Shown one piece after another: positions 8,471 through 18,156 of a stretch of DNA of 64,000 nucleotides. Location of the stretch: contig JAFLCN010000002.1 in the NCBI GenBank assembly GCA_017303555.1, positions 289,752-353,751 of the forward strand, in the 5' to 3' direction. The notes under the pieces were generated by a model that was not told the origin of the DNA, searched no databases, and saw nothing but the letters and a program-made list of their open reading frames with translations. Source of the DNA: Planctomycetota bacterium (GTDB lineage Bacteria > Planctomycetota > Phycisphaerae > Phycisphaerales > UBA1924). Made by a program: the position numbers and the translations under genes. How positions within the stretch are numbered: position 1 is the stretch's first letter; each line of letters starts with the position of its first letter.

Positions 8471-9841
8471 ATGCCCCCGCTCACACCCATCAAAAGCCGT
8501 CACGACGCCCCCAAGAACACGATCGCCATGCGCGCGGCAGCGCCGACCACCTGCCTGCTCATCCGGGGCGGCCGCGTCATCGATCCCGCTTCTCGCCTCG
8601 ACAAGGTCTGCGACATCGCCGTTGACGGCGGCGTCATCACGGCCATCGGCAAGAAGCTCCCCGCGCCTCCCGGCACCCGCATCCTCGATGCCGCGGGAAT
8701 GTTCGTCACGCCCGGCCTGATCGATCCCCATGTACACCTGCGCGAGCCCGGTCACGAATACAAGGAAACCATCGAAACGGGAACAGCAGCCGCGGCAGCC
8801 GGCGGCTTTACCAGCGTCTGCTGCATGCCCAACACGAGCCCCGCGATCGACACGCCCGAACTCGTGCGGTTTATCTACGACCGGGCGAATCTCACAGCGC
8901 GCTGCCGCGTCTTTCCTGTTGCCGCTGGAACCAAGGGCCGCAAGGGACTCGAGATCGCGGAGATCCAGCTCCTTCACCGCGCCGGCGCCGTCGCCTTCAG
9001 CGACGATGGCGATTGCATTGCCTCCGCGCAGGTCATGTCCCGCGTCTTCGCGGCAGTCAGCCAGACCGGCTCCACCTTCATGCAGCATTGCCAGGAGACC
9101 ACGCTCACCCAGGGCGCATCCATGCACGCGGGCACCGTCTCCGCACGCCTCGGCCTCACCGGCTGGCCCCGCATGGCGGAAGAAATCATCATCGAGCGCG
9201 ATGTGCGTCTGCTGCGCCATCTGCGCTCCCCCTGCCGCTATCACGCGCAGCATATCTCAAGCGCTGGTTCTATCGACATCATCCGCCAAGCCCGCCGCGA
9301 TGGACTACCCGTCACCGGCGAAGCATCGCCTCATCATCTACTGCTCACCCACGATCTCTGCGAAGGTTACAACACGCTCGCGAAGGTAAACCCCCCGCTA
9401 CGCGAATCGATCGATGTCAACGCCCTCGTCGAAGGCGTCGCCGATGGAACGATCACCATCCTCGGCACCGATCACGCCCCGCATTCCGCCGAGGAGAAAT
9501 CCCTCCCGTTTGAAGACGCCCCGATGGGTCTCGTCGGTCTCGAGTTCGCATTGCCCCTCTACGCCGAAGCCCTCGTCCACTCCGGCGCGATCACCTGGCC
9601 CCGCCTCATCGCGCTGCTCACAGTCGAACCCGCCCAACTCTGCGGCCTCAATGTCCTCGGCCTCGGCTCACTCAAAGTCGATGCCCCCGCCGACATCACC
9701 ATCATCGACCCCAACGCCAAGTGGACGATCGACCCAGCGAAGATGGTCGGCAAGAGCAAGAACACCCCACTCGCCGGCCGCAAACTCACCGGCCGCGCCA
9801 TCACCACCATCGTCGGAGGCGTCATCGTCAACGCCGAGTAG
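8471..9841 (+). CDS. pyrC: Dihydroorotase
   Basis: 456 aa from ATG 8471; the internal ATG at 8528 would remove 19 residues and still keep the whole fold, and neither has a clear ribosome site. The enzyme cyclises carbamoyl-aspartate to dihydroorotate in pyrimidine synthesis. Metal-site motifs of the amidohydrolase fold are visible: DPHVHLREPG, AFSDDGD, FMQHCQE, YHAQHISS and TDHAPH. NPPLR and the C-terminal GLGSLKVDAPADITIID are typical of class I (long) dihydroorotases. Other pyrimidine genes are not nearby. recQ follows on the same strand after a 143-bp gap that holds a REP-like palindrome. Confidence 0.93.
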   Translation: MPPLTPIKSRHDAPKNTIAMRAAAPTTCLLIRGGRVIDPASRLDKVCDIAVDGGVITAIGKKLPAPPGTRILDAAGMFVTPGLIDPHVHLREPGHEYKETIETGTAAAAAGGFTSVCCMPNTSPAIDTPELVRFIYDRANLTARCRVFPVAAGTKGRKGLEIAEIQLLHRAGAVAFSDDGDCIASAQVMSRVFAAVSQTGSTFMQHCQETTLTQGASMHAGTVSARLGLTGWPRMAEEIIIERDVRLLRHLRSPCRYHAQHISSAGSIDIIRQARRDGLPVTGEASPHHLLLTHDLCEGYNTLAKVNPPLRESIDVNALVEGVADGTITILGTDHAPHSAEEKSLPFEDAPMGLVGLEFALPLYAEALVHSGAITWPRLIALLTVEPAQLCGLNVLGLGSLKVDAPADITIIDPNAKWTIDPAKMVGKSKNTPLAGRKLTGRAITTIVGGVIVNAE

Positions 9842-9850
9842 TCTTTTTCA

Positions 9851-9890
9851 GGAACCCCCTCCCTGTGGGAGGGGGTTGGGGGTGGGTTCG
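9851..9890. repeat. REP-like palindrome between pyrC and recQ
   Basis: AACCCCCTCCC and GGGAGGGGGTT form a tight hairpin followed by GGGGGTGGGTTCG. The same unit in opposite orientation lies inside rlmN at 53624. Confidence 0.75.
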
Positions 9891-9984
9891 AGGCGCTCCG
9901 AATCTCACAACTCACCAGCACATCCTGCTTGCTTTCTTCTCCTCCGCCTCTCCAAGTCTCTCCGTCTCTTTCTCACTTCTTCCA

Positions 9985-12231
9985 GTGACCCCCACACTCT
10001 CCACCCCCGATCGCATCCGCGACATCCTCGTCAAATACTGGGGCTTCGACTCCGTCCGCCCTCTCCAGCACGAAGCCATCACCGCGACCCTCGCGCACCG
10101 CGATTCCCTCGTCGTCATGCCAACCGGTGGCGGCAAGTCGCTCTGCTATCAACTCCCCCCGCTCCTCACCGGCCATACCACGCTCGTCATCAGCCCTCTC
10201 ATCGCGCTGATGAAAGATCAGGTTGATGCCCTCCGCCTCATCGGCGTCTCCGCCGCCGCGCTCAACAGCAGCCAATCCGAAGAAGAAGCCCAGCAGACCT
10301 GGGCCGATCTCCGCGCCGGCAATCTCCGCATCGTCTTCATCGCCCCCGAACGCCTCTTCACCGGCAACCTCATCGAACGCCTCGGCGAACTCGGCATCAC
10401 CCACATCGCCGTCGATGAAGCCCATTGCATCAGCCAATGGGGTCACGATTTCCGCCCCGAATACCGACGCCTCTCCGAGCTGCGCTCCCGCATTCCGAAA
10501 GTCAGCTTTCAGGCTCTTACTGCCACTGCCACACCCCGCGTCCGCGACGACATCGCCCAGCAGCTCTCGCTCAAAGACCCCGCCACCATCGTCGGCGTCT
10601 TCGACCGCCCCAACCTCACCTACCGCGTCCATCAGCGCACCGATCTCGTCGGCCAGGTCATCGAAGCCGTCGAACGCCACAAAGACGGCGCCACAATCGT
10701 CTACTGCATCAGCCGCAAAGACACCGAATCACTCGCCGACGACCTCAAACGCCACAAGCTCAAAGCCGCGGCATACCACGCCGGCCTTGCCGCCAGCACC
10801 CGCCAGCGCGTCCAGGAACACTTCAAACAAGAACGCCTCGATGTCGTCGTCGCCACCGTCGCCTTCGGCATGGGCATCGATCGCTCCAACGTCCGCTGCG
10901 TCATCCACGCCGCTATGCCCAAGAGCGTCGAGGCCTATTCACAAGAAACCGGCCGCGCCGGTCGCGATGGCCTGCCGTCCGAGTGCCTGCTTCTCTATTC
11001 CGCCGCGGACGCTGCCAAGTGGTCCCGCATCGTCGAACTCTCGGCCAAAGAGCACGACACCGATCCCGCTCAGGTCGCGCACCAGCTCGCACTGCTCGAA
11101 GAACTCCGCCGCCTCGTCACCGGTTCGCGCTGCCGCCACCGCGCGCTCTCGGAGTACTTCGGTCAGGAATACACGCCGACATCCGGCACAGGTTGCGGCG
11201 CGTGCGATATCTGCCTGCACGAATCCGAAGGTGTTCCGGATTCCACCGTCATCGCACAAAAGATCCTCTCCTGCATCTTCCGCGCCGCCGGAAGCGACCC
11301 CGACCGGCCGTATCACTACGGCGCGAAGCACATCGTCACCATCCTGCGCGGCCGCGCCACCGCCGATGTCACGCGACGGGGCCACCAGCAACTCTCCACC
11401 TTCGGCATCCTCGCCGATGTCCCCGCCGACACCCTCGGCAACTACATCGATCAACTCGTCGATATCGGCGCGCTCGGTCGCGAGCACGGCCAGTACCCGA
11501 CGCTCTACCTCACCGCCATGTCGTGGGAGATTCTGAAGGGCAAACGCCAGATCGAACTCCGCGCCACCCGCGCCAGCGAATCCGCGCCAGATCCGGTTTC
11601 CGGCTCCGAGCCCGCGGCACCTTTCGACTCCGGCCTCTTCGAACGCCTCCGCGAACTCCGCCGCGAGCTCGCCACGCAGTTCGGCGTCCCCGCGTACATC
11701 ATCTTCGGCGATGCAGCGCTCCAAGACATGGCCCGCGTGCGCCCAACATCGCCCGAATCATTCAGCCGCGTCAAAGGCGTCGGCGAACGCAAGGTGGCCG
11801 AGTTCGCCGAGCGCTTCACCAGCATCATCGCCGAGTACTGCCAAGCCCACAACCTCTCGATCGACAACGCCCCAACACCCAGCGGCCCCCGCCGCGCATC
11901 CCGCTCAACCACGGGCTCGAAATCTCCCGCCAAGGTTCGAAGCTTCCAGATGTTCGACCAACGCCGCCCGATCGATGAGATCGCCAAGGAAGTCGGCCTC
12001 ACTCCCGGCACCATCCACGAGCATCTCGCCCACTACATCGAAGAACGCAAACCCGCCGACATCCACACCTGGGTCGATCCCAAAACCTACGAACTCATCA
12101 CCACCACCGCCCGCAAGCTCAACGCCGACCGCCTCAAGCCCGTCTTCGAGCACCTCGCCGGCCTGGTTCCTTATGAGAAAATCCGAATCACGCTGACCCA
12201 CGCCCTGGGCTCGCGTCCGAAAGGTGTGTAA
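9985..12231 (+). CDS. recQ: ATP-dependent DNA helicase RecQ
   Basis: 748 aa from a GTG at 9985; the open frame extends upstream but through pyrC and a palindrome, with no family residues. Superfamily 2 helicase motifs occur in order: PTGGGKS (about residue 45), DEAHCISQWGHDFR (about 143), ALTATATP and QETGRAGRDG. A Zn site follows (CRHRALSEYFG, then CGACDIC). The winged-helix RQC part, an HRDC domain (about 550-620, ELRRELATQFGVPAYIIF) and a C-terminal HTH_40 domain (IDEIAKEVGLTPGTIHEHLA) complete the protein. It unwinds recombination and replication intermediates. The HTH_40 tail makes it longer than the E. coli enzyme (about 610) and is common outside enterobacteria. Confidence 0.95.
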   Translation: MTPTLSTPDRIRDILVKYWGFDSVRPLQHEAITATLAHRDSLVVMPTGGGKSLCYQLPPLLTGHTTLVISPLIALMKDQVDALRLIGVSAAALNSSQSEEEAQQTWADLRAGNLRIVFIAPERLFTGNLIERLGELGITHIAVDEAHCISQWGHDFRPEYRRLSELRSRIPKVSFQALTATATPRVRDDIAQQLSLKDPATIVGVFDRPNLTYRVHQRTDLVGQVIEAVERHKDGATIVYCISRKDTESLADDLKRHKLKAAAYHAGLAASTRQRVQEHFKQERLDVVVATVAFGMGIDRSNVRCVIHAAMPKSVEAYSQETGRAGRDGLPSECLLLYSAADAAKWSRIVELSAKEHDTDPAQVAHQLALLEELRRLVTGSRCRHRALSEYFGQEYTPTSGTGCGACDICLHESEGVPDSTVIAQKILSCIFRAAGSDPDRPYHYGAKHIVTILRGRATADVTRRGHQQLSTFGILADVPADTLGNYIDQLVDIGALGREHGQYPTLYLTAMSWEILKGKRQIELRATRASESAPDPVSGSEPAAPFDSGLFERLRELRRELATQFGVPAYIIFGDAALQDMARVRPTSPESFSRVKGVGERKVAEFAERFTSIIAEYCQAHNLSIDNAPTPSGPRRASRSTTGSKSPAKVRSFQMFDQRRPIDEIAKEVGLTPGTIHEHLAHYIEERKPADIHTWVDPKTYELITTTARKLNADRLKPVFEHLAGLVPYEKIRITLTHALGSRPKGV

Positions 12232-12246
12232 TTCTGGCTCGGGTCA

Positions 12247-12445
12247 TTCACCACAAAGAACACCACGGACACAAACAGCACCGAAGGAAGAGAGAACAAC
12301 TGCATTCTCAATTCCCGACTCCGCATTCCCTATTTCGAATTCCCAACTCCTCTTTTCCCCTCCGCGAAACTCCGCCCCCTCCGCAACTCCGCGTTCTCTC
12401 CATTTCTGATCCTCTCTTCGTGTTCTTCGTGTCCTCGTGGTGAAC
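12247..12445. repeat. Inverted repeat region between recQ and grpB-like gene
   Basis: The 224-bp gap holds a left arm at 12247-12272 (TTCACCACAAAGAACACC type) and a right arm at 12416-12445 (TTCTTCGTGTCCTCGTGGTG type). A TCCGCGAAACTCCGC-type tract at 12354-12401 is also found at 21356. No gene is seen. Confidence 0.65.
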
Positions 12446-12455
12446 TCTCCAACTC

Positions 12456-12998
12456 ATGCCACACGAACTCTTCCAACTCGCTGAAGCCCGCAACTCCGCC
12501 CGCGCTGCCGACCGTCTCTTCCGCCGCGAGCGCACCCGAATCCGACGCCGCATCCCCGGCGCGATCATCGAGCACATCGGCGCCACCGCCATCCACAACT
12601 TCCCGACCAAAGGCGACCTCGACATCGTCGTGCGCGTAGACGCACCTTCCTTCACCGCCGCCGAACGCGCACTCGCTCGTCTCTACAACCGCAACGCCGG
12701 CAGCGAACGCACCACCACCTTCGCCTCCTTCAAGAACGACGACACCACACCACCGCTCGGCGTTCAACTCGTCGCCATCGGCAGCGAGCACGACGACTTC
12801 GATCTCCTCCGCGACCAGCTCCGCGTCAGCGTTTCCTGCCGCCGCACACTCGCGCGTTTGAAACACCGTTTCCGAGGCCGTTCCATGGATCGCTACCGCC
12901 GGGCCAAGTCGCAAGCCATCGAGCAAATCGCCAAACGCGAACCCCTCGCCACGCTGCTGGAAACCCGCCGCTCTCGCTCCAAACCCGTCAAAAACTAG
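12456..12998 (+). CDS. GrpB/UPF0157-like nucleotidyltransferase-fold protein
   Basis: 180 aa. The segment IEHIGATAIHNFPTKGDLDIVVRV matches the GrpB-family pattern (EHIGSTAV...KP-DI-V) of the nucleotidyltransferase superfamily. The Asp of GDLDI would be a metal ligand. The C-terminal SVSCRRTLARLKHRFRGRSMDRYRRAKSQ-type helix is also typical. Some relatives are fused to dephospho-CoA kinases, but the substrate of stand-alone forms is unknown. ATG at 12456 lies just after the repeat region. The -35 box of the next gene overlaps its end. Confidence 0.75.
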   Translation: MPHELFQLAEARNSARAADRLFRRERTRIRRRIPGAIIEHIGATAIHNFPTKGDLDIVVRVDAPSFTAAERALARLYNRNAGSERTTTFASFKNDDTTPPLGVQLVAIGSEHDDFDLLRDQLRVSVSCRRTLARLKHRFRGRSMDRYRRAKSQAIEQIAKREPLATLLETRRSRSKPVKN

Positions 12999-13025
12999 AC
13001 AATTCGGGCTCCTCATTCCTATCAT
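12996..13025 (+). promoter_or_regulatory. Candidate sigma-70 promoter for gap
   Basis: TAGACA at 12996 and TATCAT at 13020 are 18 bp apart, about 100 bp before the GAPDH start. Only two imperfect hexamers support it. Confidence 0.45.
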
Positions 13026-13119
13026 GCGCCGCACAGGAGGCCGGGCCCCAAACGCCCGCCAAGTTCCGGTGCGACTCGCACGAGGAGCAGGCCCGAAGCG
13101 CCTGCACGAAGGAATCTGA

Positions 13120-14160
<1,041 letters not shown>

Positions 14161-14193
14161 TACTGACACGCCACATCTCAAGCACTCAAAGAA

Positions 14194-14222
14194 CCCCACG
14201 CGCCAGCGTGGGGCTTTTTTTT
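14194..14222 (+). terminator. Rho-independent terminator after gap
   Basis: CCCCACGC / GCGTGGGG stem with a 4-base loop followed by eight T residues. Confidence 0.92.
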
Positions 14223-14469
14223 CGCCGCGCTTCACATAATCCACGCACAAGATCCCGTTCGACAAGAACCCATCCCAAACTGCACGTTCTTTCTTGCGCG
14301 TTCTCCCCCTCCGCCCGAAAATAACGGACACACGGACCTGCAATCCCCGGCGCCGTCATAGACGCACCCTCGTTCTCGGTCGAAGATGCCTCGTGGTGGC
14401 AGTGTCTTCGTCGTCAGGTCTTCGGTGGCCCTTCGACAAAGCGACTCCGCGGCCAGCGGGAGTGCTCGT
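14223..14469. other. Intergenic region before lipoprotein gene
   Basis: With the terminator this makes a gap of about 310 bp. It has no coding frame I trust and no repeat. The promoter of the downstream lipoprotein should be here. Confidence 0.4.
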
Positions 14470-15237
14470 ATGAATCTCCGTCTTCCCCTCTCCCTCGTCA
14501 GCCTCACGCTGCTCGGCTCACTTTCCGGCTGCGCCGCGATGCTCCCCATCGCCGGCGCTCTTGTCCTCAAAGAAGCCGCCGACCGCTACGAAGCCAGCAA
14601 CAAACCCGCCGAAACCAAGCCCGCCGAAACCACTGTCGCCGCAGTTCCTGATACCGCCGCGCCAGAAGTTGAGCCCGAAGAACCAGCAGCGCCCGCCGCA
14701 GTCGCGACGCGCGTCGCATCAACGACTTCGACCAAGCCCGCGCTCAAGGCGCCCGCAAAGCAGGCCCCTACTGCCACCGCCGAGCCAGAGCTCGCAGCCT
14801 CAGACAATCAGCTCTCCGAAACCCAAGAGCCAATCGAAGTTGCCAGCGCCGCCGCTCACCGCGAGGAGTACACCGACGAAGAAATCGCCGCATCCCAGCG
14901 CCCGTTCAATTCCGCAGGCGTCCGCGCCAGCACGCCGCCGACGCCAGCCACGGCGACCTCCAAGCCCGTTTCGAATAGCGCCGCCAAACCCGCGCTCGCA
15001 CCCGCCAAGTCCGGCACCCAGCGAAACACACCGGACCCCGCGACCCAGGCCGCAAATCAAAAAGCCGAAGCCGCAGTCAAGGCCGCCCAATCAATCCCCA
15101 CCACCGAAGCCGCGGCAAACGAATCCGCGACCGACTCTGCCGCACGCATCCTCGCCACCGCGCTCAAGAAAATCCCCAACCCGCAGGCCACGCCCGCAAC
15201 CAAACCCGCGCCAATCACGCCGCAGAAGACCAACTAG
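14470..15237 (+). CDS. Ala/Pro-rich lipoprotein, unknown function
   Basis: 255 aa from ATG 14470, which has a GGGAG ribosome site; an earlier ATG at 14386 lacks one and would bury the signal. Residues 1-21 are a lipoprotein signal ending SLSGC, so Cys21 is the likely acylation site. After a short hydrophobic LPIAGALVL stretch, the rest is low-complexity Ala, Pro, Thr, Lys and Glu, with no recognised domain. Such a composition suits a flexible spacer or cell-wall-spanning tether. No partner can be inferred from the neighbours, which are gap and a convergent GH31 gene. Confidence 0.7.
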   Translation: MNLRLPLSLVSLTLLGSLSGCAAMLPIAGALVLKEAADRYEASNKPAETKPAETTVAAVPDTAAPEVEPEEPAAPAAVATRVASTTSTKPALKAPAKQAPTATAEPELAASDNQLSETQEPIEVASAAAHREEYTDEEIAASQRPFNSAGVRASTPPTPATATSKPVSNSAAKPALAPAKSGTQRNTPDPATQAANQKAEAAVKAAQSIPTTEAAANESATDSAARILATALKKIPNPQATPATKPAPITPQKTN

Positions 15238-15331
15238 CGCAAAATCAGTGAAGGCGTAGCGTTCCCGCCGTGAACTCACAGACCGGCGGGACCTTGCCGC
15301 ACAAGCCCAAGCGCAGGGATGTTCGCATTTG

Positions 15332-15440
15332 TCCTCCCCCGTTGCCAACGGGGGAGGTGGCATCGCGCAGCGAAGCGGAGCGATGACGGAGGGGGTTTCG
15401 GAAGTTCCCAAGCCGAAATCGCGTTCACGCAACATTCCAC
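15332..15440 (+). repeat. Dispersed 105-bp repeat, copy 1
   Basis: It begins with a CCTCCCCCGTTGCC / GGGGGAGG hairpin and continues GGTGGCATCGCGCAGCG, GGAGCGATGACGGAGGGGG and GCCGAAATCGCG. A close copy lies at 28884-28996 in the same orientation. Both sit in gene-free spaces. The surrounding gap 15238-15547 has no gene; a CCTTGCCGCACAAGCCC relic at 15293 resembles the repeat at 30645. Confidence 0.8.
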
Positions 15441-15478
15441 TGGCAATCGCATGACCGGCGCAAACTCCCTTCACCAAA

Positions 15479-15508
15479 TCAAAAACCCCTCCCATCTGGG
15501 AGGGGTTC
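15479..15508. terminator. Terminator between convergent lipoprotein and GH31 genes
   Basis: AACCCCTCCCA / TGGGAGGGGTT is an 11-bp stem with a two-base gap. On the minus strand it is followed by TTTTT, on the plus strand by CTTTGCTTTT, so it can serve both genes. Confidence 0.8.
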
Positions 15509-15547
15509 TTTGCTTTTACTTTTCTCAGAGCAGCGCATGCCCGCAAA

Positions 15548-17782
15548 TCACGGCTTCACCGTCACCGTGATCTCCTTCCCATCCACACCGCTCCCAACGT
15601 GCTCGCCGCTCGCCGTCACGACACGCACATTCAACGTGCGCTGCGGCCGCGAACCATTTCCCTCAGTCTTCGCGACCTTCACCGTCACAGTGCCACCCGC
15701 ACGCTGCGCGTGATACGTCGTCAGCAGGTACTCGCCCTTCTTGTATCCCCAGCCATCGCCCGCATCCTCATACATCGTGCCGCTCGCCTTTCCGTGCTCA
15801 TCAAGATTGATGATCAGCGTCGGCTCCGTCGGCTTCTCATCCACATACTGCATCACCTGCCCCGTCGGCACGATCGCGCCCGGACGCACATACAGCTTCG
15901 GCAAATCCGGGTCCGCCTTTTCCGCCGCATCGCTCTTCGTGAAGTCGATGGGCGCCCAGTTCCCGCTCGGCATCGCGCTCACACGCGTCCGATCCGGCAC
16001 CATGTCCGGCACCACCAGTAAATCATCGCCGATCAGGAACGCATCATCCTCGCTCCTCAGCGACGGGTCCCGCACATCCGCCCAGTACACCGGACGAATC
16101 ACCGGCATCCCGTTCACGCTCGCCTCCTGGAAAAGCGTGTACAGATACGGCATGAACCGCATCCGCCGATTGATCGCGTCGCGGCAGGTGCTCTCCACCT
16201 CCGGCCCGAACGACCACGGCTCCTTATCAATATTCCCCTTCCCCGTATGCCCGCGCGCAAACGGCATCATCGCGCCAAATCCCATCCAGCGCGCAAACAG
16301 CTTCCCCTCGCCCCCCGCCGGCCCGTTCCCCGCAAAGCCGCCGATATCCGGCCCCGCAAACGGCTGCAAACTCATCCCCATATTCAGCGCCATCGGCACC
16401 GAATTCTCCAGGTGATACCAGTTCGCGCTGTTGTCGCCCGTCCACGTCGCCGCGTACCGGTGCCCACCCAAAAAGTTCGCGCGGCTCAGCACAAACGGCC
16501 GCTTCTCCGGGTTCGCATCCATGATCCCTTCGCGGCTCGCCTTCACCATGAACATGCCGTACACGTTGTGATAGCGAAGATGCGGGCCATCCCCTCCAAG
16601 ATCCTTATCCGCGCGATGCAGATTATCCTCCGGCATCGTCTTGCTCGGCACGTTGAACACCGCCGGCTCGTTCATGTCGTTCCAGATCCCGTCGATCCCG
16701 TTCGCCATGAAATCCTTGTACAACCCGCCCCACCACGCCCGCGTTTCCTTCCGCGTGTAATCCGGGAACACGCACTTGCCCGGCCAGACTTCACCGAAGT
16801 ACGTCTTTCCGTCCTTGGTCTGAACCGGGTGGTTCCCCGCCATCGCCTGCTCGAACACGAAGTAGCCCTCGGGCCCAAACTTGCTCGGATCCGCCGCGAC
16901 GCCCGGATCGATCATCCACACATTGTGAACGCCCTTGCCGTGCAGATACGCGTTCAGCCCCTTCGGATCCGGGAACTGTTCCTTGTCGAACGTAAACACC
17001 CGGAACTTGTCCATGTAGTCGATGTCCATCCAGATGACATCGAGCGGGATCTTCCGCGATCGGAACCCATCCGCGATCTCTTTCACCTTCGAATCCGGGT
17101 TGTACGAATACCGGCACTGGTGATACCCAAGCGCCCACTTCGGAGGCAGCGTGATCGTCCCCGTCAATTCCGCCAGCGCCTTCACAACTTCCTGAGGCGT
17201 GTCGCGCTCAATGACAATCACCGGCGGCATCGGCCCGCCATCCACCGTCACCACGATGTCGCCCCCCGCGAGGCTCGGCATCTCGATCGTCATCCGGTAC
17301 GACGAATCGATCATGATCCCCTTGGTCTTCCCGCTCGGCAGCACCGCCAGAATCCACGGGTGCGACTGATACAAACTCGGATTCGTGTCGTCATACCCGT
17401 ACGCATCGGTATTCCAGAGCGTCACCGTCCGCCCGTTCCGCAGCACCGGCCCCGCAACCGATCCCGTCCCGTACAGCGACGTATTCGGCGCGACCGCATA
17501 TCGAATCACCGTCTTCTCGCCCCGCGCCTCAAACCGTGGCCCATCCGGAGTCGCCGCATCCGGCGCACCGATCCCGGGCCGGGCCTTCTCAAGCGCCAGC
17601 GACGGCAACGCATTCTTCTGAGCCTCCGCATCCGCGAAGTAGCACCAAATCCCCTTCCCGATCGGACCCGAGATCCCGGCGGATACCTCCGCCGCCGAAA
17701 CCCGCTCTCCCGCGGCAAACGCCAACGCCATCGCTCCAAGCACGCAGACCGTCCGCATCTTCAACATTCGCGCTGACCGCAT
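15548..17782 (-). CDS. Secreted GH31 alpha-glucosidase
   Basis: 744 aa with a signal peptide of about 30 residues (TVCVLGAMALAFAAGERVSA). An N-terminal galactose-mutarotase-like domain precedes the barrel. Family GH31 hallmarks are present: PPKWALGYHQCRYSY, the nucleophile segment GIWNDMNEP, RPFVLSRANFLGGHRYAATW and the acid/base TWTGDNSANW. A C-terminal DUF5110-type beta domain (TMYEDAGDGWGYKKGEY) follows. It should release glucose from alpha-glucosides outside the cytoplasm. A GGGAG ribosome site 7 bp before ATG 17782 sets the start. The divergent GH13 alpha-amylase suggests a starch or maltodextrin locus. Confidence 0.93.
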   Translation of the reverse strand: MRSARMLKMRTVCVLGAMALAFAAGERVSAAEVSAGISGPIGKGIWCYFADAEAQKNALPSLALEKARPGIGAPDAATPDGPRFEARGEKTVIRYAVAPNTSLYGTGSVAGPVLRNGRTVTLWNTDAYGYDDTNPSLYQSHPWILAVLPSGKTKGIMIDSSYRMTIEMPSLAGGDIVVTVDGGPMPPVIVIERDTPQEVVKALAELTGTITLPPKWALGYHQCRYSYNPDSKVKEIADGFRSRKIPLDVIWMDIDYMDKFRVFTFDKEQFPDPKGLNAYLHGKGVHNVWMIDPGVAADPSKFGPEGYFVFEQAMAGNHPVQTKDGKTYFGEVWPGKCVFPDYTRKETRAWWGGLYKDFMANGIDGIWNDMNEPAVFNVPSKTMPEDNLHRADKDLGGDGPHLRYHNVYGMFMVKASREGIMDANPEKRPFVLSRANFLGGHRYAATWTGDNSANWYHLENSVPMALNMGMSLQPFAGPDIGGFAGNGPAGGEGKLFARWMGFGAMMPFARGHTGKGNIDKEPWSFGPEVESTCRDAINRRMRFMPYLYTLFQEASVNGMPVIRPVYWADVRDPSLRSEDDAFLIGDDLLVVPDMVPDRTRVSAMPSGNWAPIDFTKSDAAEKADPDLPKLYVRPGAIVPTGQVMQYVDEKPTEPTLIINLDEHGKASGTMYEDAGDGWGYKKGEYLLTTYHAQRAGGTVTVKVAKTEGNGSRPQRTLNVRVVTASGEHVGSGVDGKEITVTVKP

Positions 17783-18156
17783 CAGTAAGACTCCCTGTGG
17801 TTTCCCCGCTTTCGCGAAGGAAGGCCGGGAGTATGCCCTGAAACCGTCCCATCCTCAAGGCCCGGGGACCGAGAACACCCCCAGATTCTCTCCGAAGCCC
17901 GCAATTGCCCGTTGTCCCTCGCGTTCTCCGCCTGTATCTTGTATCCAGAGGAGAACCGTTTACAAGTCGGCCCGATTTTCAGACAATCCCAAAGGGCGAT
18001 TGGAACGAACATCCTCTCGCCCCGGTGCGTTTCATATCGCCGGCCTGTTATTGGTCCATTCGTGACCCTCAACCGGCTCGCGCCCGCTGGCTCTTTCGAC
18101 CTTCGCCTTCCGCGCTTGTCCAGTCAAGTTCGCCCAGAGAGAGGACCCGCCAGACC
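17783..18156. other. Divergent regulatory region of GH31 and GH13 genes
   Basis: 374 bp with no gene. It contains the rightward promoter at 17912 and a leader of about 210 nt before the amylase ATG. I see no clear operator palindrome. Confidence 0.5.
17912..17940 (+). promoter_or_regulatory. Candidate sigma-70 promoter for alpha-amylase gene
   Basis: TTGTCC at 17912 and TATCTT at 17935 are 17 bp apart. The implied leader is about 210 nt. Confidence 0.55.

Noticed and set aside
8137..8493. Minus-strand frame across the tRNA containing GVAQLGSAFDWG
   Set aside because: This phrase is a well-known product of translating a tRNA gene in the wrong frame.
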